A program made the position numbers and the translations under genes. Shown in pieces: positions 22,401 through 34,400 of a stretch of DNA of 64,000 bases (positions are counted from its first letter, which is position 1; each line of letters starts with the position of its first letter). Below the pieces are notes generated by a model. It saw only the letters and a list, made by a program, of their open reading frames with translations. It did no database searches and was not told the origin of the DNA. The DNA is from Atriophallophorus winterbourni (taxonomy: Eukaryota; Platyhelminthes; Trematoda; Plagiorchiida; Microphallidae), in assembly GCA_013407085.1 (NCBI GenBank), contig JACCGJ010001611.1, positions 62,001-126,000 of the forward strand, in the 5' to 3' direction.

Positions 22401-25400
22401 CAAAGCGCGAGAAAAAGAGAATCAGGTTAATACATAACTCAAGAAAGCGAAAGGTGCTTAGAGTAGCAGGTTTGGAACTCAAAAGGGGTTTGGAAAGATG
22501 ACGAAGAAAGGCCCAGACTCACACACACACCTGGCTGTGCCCACCACACGACTGACAATCAACAACTTTTTTCATTAGCAAAAAACACAACCGACTACAA
22601 ACCTGTGGCAAATTGCTCATTCATTAGTCATCAAAGGATTAGTGGCGGTTAATCAAACGATTTATCAGGCAGTGTGACGGTAGATTTACGAGCACACACA
22701 CACCGCGTGATAGCCGAAAAGCGGTTAAACAAGCAAGGGCCACCCATTAACATGAGGAGCGTCGACACGGTTGACGGATTCAATTGAGAACAGCTGTGCA
22801 TGCAAAATATGCCGCGACCGTACAGCTGTTAGGCGCCATCCCGAAATAAAATGATACCCCGATATTCAGGAGAGAAAAACAGATAAAGAGATGCGGAAAA
22901 TTGAAGGACTAAGTGGTTTTCACAGTTCACTAACGGACCGAAAAAACCAAAACAAGGGGAAGTGTGAGAGACTAAGATAAAACAGGATTTAAACATCATG
23001 GAGACAAAGCAAAGTATGAAGAAGGAATAGCTTTACAAAGAATAGCAAATGGTTCAGGGGTTCAAGAACTCTTAATAATTTCGCCTAAAGAGAACACACA
23101 ATCTTATTGTTACTATAATGCCATTTTCTGTATGTGTTTGCATCGCCCGACACCATCGTGGCGGCACTTCAAAAGATTTCAGGCATGTACACATTATTAT
23201 CGTGCCATGAAAAATTGCGTGGCGATCTACCTACCACAAGAAACAAAAGCAAAAAGAAAGCTGTCTTGCTATGGCTCTGCCCGTTCACAAACTGAATGCG
23301 TATTCTATCCGTGCTATATGCACCTCATCCCAGCATTACACGTGGTTACTTTTACAGATTCCATAGGGTTTATTGAGTTCCATCCTTCCATATCTATCTG
23401 GTGTGCTATACCTCTTCGGCAGTTAAGCACGAGGTACTTGCCAACGATTATGCTGACCTATGTGTGTATATACGTAAGTATTTATTAATTCCGACATATC
23501 ATGGATTTTCGGCAGTTATCCATTCCGTACATTTTATTCGTGTACTGATGTCCTTGATGATGACGATCTATCTATTTATTTATATATGTATATCTATTTA
23601 TCTTTCTATCCACTTAGGTACACTATCTCAATCAATCACATAGTAAAAGCAAAACCTTCAACACAAGCGCAACGTGAGATGGGATCAACTTTCAAAAAAC
23701 AATGGATTGGTAATGCAGCACGCGATCTATGAGTATGTGTGTATGGTATGAAAGCAGAAGCCTGATCCAGGCAAAATGCCACACAGTCACAGACTGTCAG
23801 GTTGCTCAGGCCTAGAGAGATATGAGAAAATAGAAATGGAAATTTAAGCGAGACTTCAACGTGTTTCAATATGCAGCTGACAGCCGGTGGCCAATCAATT
23901 TAGCACAGAAGTACTGTACGATAGCACATGTGTGCCGATCTATGGACATAAAAGAGCATGAACGAAGTCGGTAATGTAACAATAACGTACCGTCCATGTG
24001 GCTGCTGGGTTATCTTGAGAAGACGGTTCGGCTTTCTAGAATACGAAAGGGTGAAATATCAAACGATCGTTTAATTGACTATTTATGTAATAAAATAGAC
24101 AAGGAGAAAAACAGACACTATGTTGCGCTAATCGATATACAACAGTTCCACTAAAAAACATTACCGTCCTTAGCAAAGTACATGTGTTGAGTCGTACATT
24201 GCTCGCATTCAGTGAAGGCCGGTCATGGATGAAAAAATAATCCAATTCTAGCTCGCTTGCGATGGTTAGGATACGTTTGAACAATGCCTCACCACCGTTT
24301 GCCATACAGCGCCTTATTCACTAAACCTGGTGCTATGATTGAATTTTGCTGCTAAATACTTTATGACCATTTTCTACTCTTATTGTAATACACACCATAC
24401 TCTCTTTGCAGCCATTCTACTCCAATTGTGAATTGAATAAAGCCTAGCTTACAGGCAATCATTCTTCTCACTTGTTTGTTTGATCGATCAATCAGAACAC
24501 CCGGCAGAGGCTGAGAGAAACATGGTGATCAGTCAATGTTGTGGCGAACTGCAATAAGGAGGCTCAGGGCAGCACTGAGCTAAGTGGGACATATTCATTT
24601 GCCAAATCGTTGATTGGAAACCTGACACGCGATATGGCTACAAAACAAAGTCAGTAGCGTCAATGTAGTCAATTGTGTGTGCCATGATTTTTATGCGACA
24701 TCATTTATCGTACTTGAACAAACAAATCGATGCTGAATCGCACGCAGTAAAGCTATGAAAAACATTGTGATTTTTAAATGCATTCGCATATTCCCTTCGC
24801 CCACTTTGTTTTCACGGGTTTGCTTATCAGCTTATTGTGATGCTGTCTGAAACCAGCTCTGAACTTCATGACGATGATTGAGATGTGTACTAACAAAAGG
24901 ATCTGACAAACTGTGCACTTGTTGACCACAAAGAGTAGTATCCGCATCGATAATTGAACTTGTTAAGGACACACAACAGTTTCGCTTTACTTATCATATG
25001 GAGATACACGCGGGTTGAAAAGCTAATAAGCCGAGCCGAATAAGCAAGGAAACGGAACGATGAGAAAATAAATTTGAAGAGTTAAAAGTTTATCAAAATT
25101 AAGTGATGGAAAACCACGTACCAGATCCGCGGACGTTTTCATGCGCTCTGCCACGAGGAATTTCCCGGATACATACGCTGCACCCAATCTCCAAAATTGA
25201 ATGACATGCGTGGAGAACAGATCGCAGACAGATTTGACCAATTCCAACATGGGAACCGCAATATCTGGCAACAGTAAGTAAGCAGAGAATAACATAAGAT
25301 GATGGTCATGGCCGAGAATTGGCAGAAAATTGGAATAAGATGGGGACATGTGTCATCCCGGTAGAGATTTCTCTGGGCTTATCTCGTACCGAAAAGCGGT

Positions 25401-28400
25401 TTACATGCGACTATTTTCAAAAGAATTCGGGAGCCACAAGACAAAGCAAACGGTGAAGCTAATTAGATAAATACGTATCCACGTACCGTTAAAGATGCAT
25501 CTCAACGAAATCACCACTGGATAATTTTACAAATCCCAACATCCATAAACATAAGCAATGTGTTGCTTACATCCCCCGCACTTAAACACCACTACCGGTT
25601 TCTGGCTGTTTGACGTCATCAGGTGGAAACAGTGTGAACAATACATTGCTTTAGTCATCCATGAGCGCCTTGAGTGCTTGACCAGGAATCACTTTGGGAT
25701 TCTGTGTTTGAACACCGTGGCATTCAAGTATAACTTTGTTCATCAATAAACATTATTTTATACTTTCTGCTACGTGTCTACTGAATGAATACAGGCTAAA
25801 GGCTAAAGGTTAACATGGACATAGCGTCAATTACAGTCAACTATTTGGTCTAGTGCAATTATTCTTGCTACTTGCCTAGCTCCAAATCTTTTCAAAGAAG
25901 TACTATCTGGGATGCAAGAGTCATTTAAAAGGTTACCTAAAAGGTAACATGGAACTTCGTGGCATGGTAAGAAGAAGCGAGATTCGCCTAACTACCGAAA
26001 ACCAATAAATTCAATGAAGCAATAGATCCACATTAAGAAAATGTGAGATTCGCGGGAAGGAATTTGAATAAGATGCAGAGGCGTAATTATGATGGCTAGA
26101 GTCGTGAAATGATTCGGCGTGGTGTCAACTTCAGTTTAATGACAACCGATGCACCATCGTTACTGTATCAGACAGAAGCGAAGTTGGTTGTTTAAATCGA
26201 GAAATCAAAGATGCAAGAAACATACAATGGGAACAGTAGTAAAATCGTCGATTGGGCAAAAAACCGAAGGCACAATAAGATGTAAATCATTGGTAATTAT
26301 AGCTTGACGCATACATAGTATGATGTTCCCTGTGCACTATCCCACGATAACAGCAAACCCAGCTGTCACAAGATGAATAACGCTCACTGGTAGGTCATCT
26401 TGACAAGAACAGCAGATTGGCGGAGTGAATCAATTCGCGCAAGGTAATGAGGTAGTCAACGAAACATAACATTGCCAACAGCATAAACATCGGAAGCTAA
26501 GAAAGAAAATTAAAAATAACGTCGCGTTTACTCGGGCAATCTGGAACAAGCAATTGACAGACTGCGTGTATGTCAAACACAAACTACCGGAACTAACTGA
26601 TGTCCCAGTGACACGCTGCGAGTAAGCACGGGAGGTTGACAAGTCCAAGTTGGAAATACATCAACAAACTACAAGTCGTATTAAATTATGGATTGCGAGG
26701 AAACGAGCGAAATAGCTAAAACATGGCAGAGTTTAAGCCAAGGTAAGAAGCTGGATCAGGCTTGTGATTTCATACATACATACATAACAGTAAGCAAGCC
26801 ATGGCGCACCGCTAGAACAGAAGCGTGAAACGAATACAGACATTTTAAACCACGGATATAGGTCCTTCAAAGTGACCCTGTAAAATGGACGAGGATGTAG
26901 AGTGAAACCCACAAGTGTTAGTTGGATCTCGACTACCCCTAGTGAACTTGGTGTGCCCAGAAGCAGGATCAGATTCCTCGAGGGCGCGAATGAGTTCACA
27001 GGATCTTTTCTAGCAATCTTTCAAAGCCAATTTAGGCAACTGGGTGAAAAGACTGAAATTTCAAATCCCTAACATCACCAATGCAACAAGCATCAGACCA
27101 CCGAATCTCTTGATAAGCCGACCATATCAGCCCAACAAAATTGATATTCTTGCCAAACAGATGCGAAATCTTTCATCAAGTACCAACTATTAAGCTAGTC
27201 CGTTACAAAGGTAATTGTGGGGTCAGTAAGATATTCAGGTTTTGACAAGAAATTGAAACGATAAAACTGATTCTCCATGGAAAGTAAGTTTTAACAGAGA
27301 ACAGATCAGTCGGAACTCTGTCCATAAATGAATACCATCCACGATGAACAGATCGCACAGGAAGAGTGTCTCAAGTGCTGAAATTGTTAGAACCGAATAG
27401 CAAGATGGGCCTGCTAAAAATTTTGCAAGTTGAAGACGGATAAAAACACATGAGGATTGGTGTGTTGCGGCAACATTGTAAGAGGATGCGATCGCATCGT
27501 GTGCAGTAATGATTTTGTTAACGAATGAACAGTTGATGAAACAGCTAGAAATGAGCATGTTCCAGTTGTTGCACTAAGTTTCTGCTTGAACAAAATCCAT
27601 ATCGTCGGATGTGCATGTGATGAAAATGCATGTAAGTATGGATTTTGGTTTCAAGCCCATGGGTTTTACCACATCTACATGTGATTGAACAGAGTGATCG
27701 TACCAGTCTTATCCAACAGTGGCCTACAACCTCAACAAGGCTCAGCTTAAATCTAACTACTAACTGAAAGGATGTGCGTTGATGCTTGATACTCGGCTAG
27801 CATGGTATGAAAGTAGAAGCCTGATCCAGGTAAAGTGCCGCACAGTCACAGACTGCATGTGGGCGAAGATACTGTCAGGTTTCCCAGGCCGAGACAGATA
27901 TGAGAAATAGAGAATAAAGATTACTGGCTAACAAATAATAATCATAACAGCTGTTTCAGATGTTTGCTACGGGCAGATGGATCAGCCACAAAAGATCAAC
28001 TACAACGGAAAATAATATAACGAGAGCTACAAAACCCTAGTTGTTACTTACTACGATTAATTGAAACAATGAACACTACTTCGTATCAACGTCACAAGGA
28101 TTTCGATAGAGTTTGAAGATCAGTGATACAACAACACTAATTACGTCAATGGGCCCTTAAATCAAAACTTAACCAATCTTCAGTCACACATTGAAAGCTG
28201 ATGTCACGCTGAATGGCTAATAAAGATGAATGAAAAAAGGATGAGGTAAATCGGAAAACCTCACCTCTACGGACTGTGGCGCTAGCAAGAGGACGACGGG
28301 AAACGATCCTCGAGGTGTCCGTTTTCTTAATGGTTCCCGTTTGACTCGGAACATTCGTCACCTCACGGAAGCGGTTTTTATACGTGTGCGCCTGTTCAAT

Positions 28401-31400
28401 AAGCCAATCCTTGAACTTGAGCAAACACTCGTAGGTTGGATCAAAGTCGACCTCCAATTGAACCAGGTAGCTGTCAACGAATCGAAAATTATACATTGCC
28501 ACAAGGCGAGGAATGAGAATACAACGCACGAAAGATGACCAACGTACGAGATTTTTCGTTTTGCATCTTCAAACTCAATTGGCATGGTGGACAATTGTTG
28601 GCGCAGCAGCAAGCGAAACTTCGAAATCACGTCATCAACGTCACCATAAACTGGAAATATAATATGGGAGCAGATCATTTTGAAGCATATTGCATACAGT
28701 TGAATAATGGTTACGGTCAGGTAGATTGCAAATATGGTGACTGAAAGATTACATAGATTCAAAAAGCTTCCTGTTGTACAACACTAGCAGTAATCAACGT
28801 CATTCATCATCATCATCTTCATTACCCCGGTTTAAAGCGACAAGTGCTCAATTTCCAAACAATTCCGACTCGTTAAAAACAAAGCAAGGTAGGGAAGGGT
28901 GGGGCCTAAAAACTTCTAAACCGGTAGAAGAAAAAGTGAAGTGGTGCGGGAAGCTTGCTATGAAGCGTATCAGTGAAAACAACAAAGAAGCTGTCATGCT
29001 GATGTCGCTTTACGCGTTCACAACACTTGGTGAACACAATAAACATTTTCAACATTTACTTAGCAATACATGGTATGATGGTATGGTATGAAAGCACAAG
29101 CCTGATCCAGGCAAAGTGCCACACAGTCAGAGACTGCACGTGGGCAATATTACTGTCAGGTTGCCCAAGCCTAGACAGATATAAGAAATAGAGAATACAG
29201 ATGGTAGTGAGACTCCAGCGTGTTTCAGCATGCAGCTCATTATCCGTGGCCAATCAATTTAGCACGGTGTTAGCCGCACAGTACAGAAGTACTGTACGAT
29301 TGCAAATCCGAGCAATACATACATCTCCCGCAAAGTGAGGTTCGAATAAAGACGGACATCTCCCGGTAAAGATTCATTGATTAGCTTTACCAAGTTCCAA
29401 ATGCGTTCTGTTGAAAGGCAAAAATGAGTTATTGATAACCTAGCTTGATTCGAGAAAGGAATGCTTGTCAAGTGTTTACTTAAGTCAAGTTAACGAAAGG
29501 GTCGACAAGTATGAGGACCCAAATAGAAAATTAAATGTGGGTTGATGATCTAATTCATGAGTTTGAATAATCGGAAAGACTTTCACGTTGATGGAGATAT
29601 TAATGAAATACCCAAAAAGTGCAAAAATCACGATTGAGGAAAAAATAACGTAAAAAAATAACACGGTCAATGTTGGACAAGTGGTAATTCAAGAAACGAC
29701 AACCCAACTAGTCTAATAAAGATACCAAAATTTACCACGTCGAAGTACTGGAACATCCGAATTAGAAAATAGCGATTTTGCGCGCAAGTAATCATTCAGC
29801 ACAAGGTTGTAATCGCCCTGGGAAGAATTAAAAAATACGACAAGTTGTTACTCACAAGTAGCACATCACTTTAAATAATAGCTGCGCGAAACAGCTGGTT
29901 TGAAAAACGAAACGGATATAACAGCACTACCCGTCTAGCGGTGAATAACAACTTGCTGATGCAATCACAATTCATTAGGCAACACAATTATTTGTTGGAC
30001 TTAAAGATTACAATATAGTAGTATTCAAAAGCAGGAAAATTCAACCAAACGACTTCATACCAAAAATGAATATCGACAGTATGAAAGCACTAGCCTGATC
30101 CAGGCAAAGTGCCGCACAGTCAGAGACTGCACGTGGGCTAAGATACTGTCAGGTTGCCCAGGCCTAGACAGATATGAGGGGGAGATAGAAATGATAGTGA
30201 GACTCAAGCGTGTTTAAGCATGCAGCTCACTATCGTTGGCCAATCAATTTAGCACGATGTTGTCCGCACAGGACAGAAATGCTGCACGATTGCACATCCG
30301 TGCAATATCGACAGTTACCAAAACAAGTTAACAATTGAAAACTAACTGTTGATGCAATTAAAATGATGAGAAAATAAAAACGCGGATAGATTACTAATGT
30401 TTTCTTTTGCTTGCGTTTAAAGCACTTGCACACTACAGCCGGTTTCTTGCTGTTTGCCGTCATCCGGTGGAGACAGTTAGATTTATTGAAGCTTGAAACA
30501 GTGGTAAAGTGGTAAACAAAGCTATGATTCAAAACCACAGTTAAATAGGTTTCGTATGACGAACCACGATGTTCAAATAAAGAAAAACAGCGTTATTCTC
30601 GGTCGAGGGCTCAAAATTTTGAACAAGGATGCAAAAATTAATTTGCAACATATGCCAAAAAATTACAATTTTGCTGCATACGATTTCATTTTAAAATAAA
30701 AATTCCTTCTAGGAAAATTGTTTGACAACATCAGAAAATAATTGCAAGTTGGCAAATACCGAGAGGAAATTATCATGAATCTAACGAGGGAACAAGAGGT
30801 TAGCGGATGCTGCTAAATGGAGATGAAAACGTTCAACCTAACGTACCACATTGCGGGCGAGCATCCGTTTTCGTTTCAGTTACATAAATTAAAAACAATA
30901 TAAAACCAAACGCCAGAGTATGATGATGATGATGAAAGCACAAGCCTGGTCCAGGCAGTGCCGCAAAGTCAGAGACCGCACATGGGCTAAGATATTGTCA
31001 CGTCGCTCAGGCCTAGACAAATATGCCAAAGAAAATAGAAACGGTAGTGAGAGTACAGCGTGTTTCAGCATGCAGCTCACCACCAGTAGCCAATCAATTC
31101 AGCACGGTGATAGCCGCGCAGCACAGTCAGAGTAGCTGCGATTGTACAACGTATCAGCATCGCGAATAGTGCAACAGTTCCAAATACAAGAGAAACCAGA
31201 TAATAAAGCTAACAGATAGCAATTCACCTTTGCGATATTTGTTCGTATGGAGTGTGGCAAATTGAACAAAAATTGATAACGTTGCATGACTCCAATTGCG
31301 TTTCGAGTGGATTCGACGCGATCTTTCCGTTTCAATATGCCCTCGAACAGCTGATGACCGAGATTGCGCGATTCTAGGACGAGTGAGAAACAAGAATACA

Positions 31401-34400
31401 CAGTCACAAACGGTAAACCACCAGATGCACCTTAAACGATTATCAACAGTAACCGAATGCAAAACGCCCCCTGTATATTGATGCGTTTTCGTTCAAATCT
31501 CTCGCACTTACAGTTAACTACCGGTTAGATAGGTTGGCAATCAAGCAGTAATCATATATTGCATGGCTACACCGTGTTAAATTGATTTGTCAACGAGCTG
31601 CAGTTGCAGTTTCCTCGTCAGTAACTCTTGCATTTATGTCTCCGCACGGATGTGCAGTACTTCAGTGCTGTGCAGCCAACACCATGCTAAATTGATTGGC
31701 CATCGGTGGTGAGCTGCATGCTGAAACACTGAAGTCTAAAAGGGCATTTCTATTCCTATTTTCTTTCTCATATCTGTCTAGGCCTGGGAAACCCGACCGT
31801 ATCTTAGCCCACGTGCAGTCCCTGACTGTATGTATGTATGAAAGCACAAGCCTGATCCAGGCAAAGTGCCGCACAGTCAGAGACCGCATGTGGGCTAAGA
31901 TACTGTCAGGTTGCCCAGGCCTAGACAGATATGAGGGGGTAAATGAAAATAGAAATGGTAGTGAGACTCCAGCGCGTTTCAGCATGCAGCTCACTACCGT
32001 TCGCCAATCAATTTAGCACGGTGTTAGCCGTACAGCACAGAAATGCTGCACGGTTGCACATCCGTGCGGCACTTTGTCTGGATCAGGCTTGTAATTTGAT
32101 GGTATACCACAATAGATACTAGGTGATGAAGGCATACACACGGACACCGGTAATGAAGTATAAGTACTTCTGAGCGTTTCAGCGCTTGACCAGAAATCAC
32201 TCTGTGATCCTGTTGTTGGACATCGTAGTTCATTGCATGAATTCTGTTCGAGAGTCGTTTTAAAGCCAAACCTTGTCCCTTATTGTTTTATGATTGTACA
32301 ATACTAGTCATGGTTGTATGTAAACAGTAATGCTGAGCTCTCTCACACACACACACACAACGCAAACAATAGCTAGATTGCTCAAACAAAGATTTGATAG
32401 ACAGAACCCATCCATAGCACAAGGCAGAGGCAAGAAAACTGTTGTAAACCATATTGCGGAAGAAACGGGAATGCACAATGAACTCACCGGACAAGGCCGC
32501 TTCGACTGGAAGTTCATAATGACTTGATTTGTCAACACTCTTTTCCGAGATCAGTTTCACTCGTAGCGCTAAACAAGAAAAACAGCCATCGAATCATGGT
32601 GGCATTCGTCAATACAAACAAATAGAATTCGTAGTATGGTATGAAAGCACAAGCCTGGTTCAGGCGAAGTGCCGCACAGTCAGAGACTGCATGTGAGCTA
32701 AGATACGGTCAGGTTGCCCAGGCTTAGACAGATATGACTAAAGAAATGGAAATGGTAGTCTGACTCCATCGTGTTTTAGCCCGCAGCTCACTACCGTTGG
32801 CCAATCAATCTAGCACAGAAACGCTGCATGATAGCACATCCGTACTTCGTTTGTACGTAAGAAATCACAAGCTAGAATATGGAAGATGGCGAGTAATTGG
32901 AAAAAACGGCATATTGATAAGAATCTAGCACGTCTCTCATGATGAAGCAGGAGGTTCAAGCAACAATGACAGCGAGTTTAGCAAGGACGAGTGCGTGGAG
33001 CAACATAGTGCACTATGGTACCTTGCACAAATTATAGTCGATTACAACGCACAACAAAACTGGATATGTTAGAGAGGTTCTGGCAAGTGTGAGGTGTTGC
33101 GATTGGCGAGTCAGTACGTTACGAAAAAATAACCACCACATTAAATTGAACTAAAAAGCAAGGAGATAATTTCCCGGGGTTAATGTGTGTGTGTGTAAAA
33201 CCTTCAAAACTCACATTCCATTCCGGACAAACAGCGGAAAATCAATACCAAGTTGGTCCGTATCACATTGACTGGTTCACTTGGACCATCCGATCGAAGA
33301 CTTTTACGGAAGTTGTTGTAGGTCACTGTCAAATCATTCGAACTGAAAAAGAAAAACACGTCAGTCCGCATGCAGGAAAGCTGGAAAATTCTAATTACTC
33401 GCCTACATAAGAAGCGCATTTTGGATGCTCTACTACGATTAACAACAGGAAACGTGGAGATTGAAAGAAAGCAGCAAAATGCAGGTCTCAAACTACGAGC
33501 TGGCAAAAAAAACGCGCAAACATGAAACAAGTGAACTTGAGGTGCAGTCAAAAAGCTACGTGGGGGAATTATGATTGAGTGTGTAGGAAATCACAATTTC
33601 ACAGCCAAATAAAGTGTGACAATGTCAGACGTATGTTGAGTGAGTTCCTTTCAGGATACCCAGAAATGTAACAAAGAGATAATGACAGTAAGACTAAGGC
33701 GTGTTCCCACACGTAGCGCACTACTCACGGATATGCGATCTTGCAGCACTGCTTACACCGTGTTAAATTTATTTGCCACCGGTAGTGAGCTGCATGTGGA
33801 GTCTCCCTGCTACTTCTATTTCAATGTTTCTCATATCTAAGCATGAACAACCTGATAGTATCTGAGCCCACGTACAGTCTATGACTGTGCGGCAATTTGA
33901 TTAGATCAGGCTTGTGCTTTCGTACATACATCAACAATAATCGAATTAGCAAGGTTTACAATAAAAACGGGGTTTCGAGGTTTGAGTTGTAAAACTTGAA
34001 CGACAACAACGTTAGCAACCACAAACCGATTTCACGATTAGCAATTCTTTAAGGCCTTAAAGTGGGTAAACGGTCTATGGCAGCATACATTGTTCGATGT
34101 TGACCATGGATGTTCAGTTCAAACACACGAAGATTTAATACCCCTATCCAACGGGTTTCATAATCACGCAGTCTGATTCGAGATAAATCCCACAGCGATG
34201 TGACATACCAGGTGGATCAACGGCATTTGACCGGTGGGATCGTCGTTCAGCAGCAAAAGCAAAACAATTTCTCCCGGCCTGAAAATGACGCTTTGAGTTA
34301 GTTCTTCAGAGTAAGCGGCCGCTAGTTCCTGAGCGTGCTAATACAGTGCTGATTGGAAGATTGACGGAATAACTCGCTGCTAGAATATCTGATTTACTTT

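Noticed and set aside
31662..32016. Overlapping ~100-codon frames containing SYLSRPGQPDSILAHV on both strands
   Set aside because: The same peptide recurs at every Rep1 copy; these are translations of the repeat, not genes.
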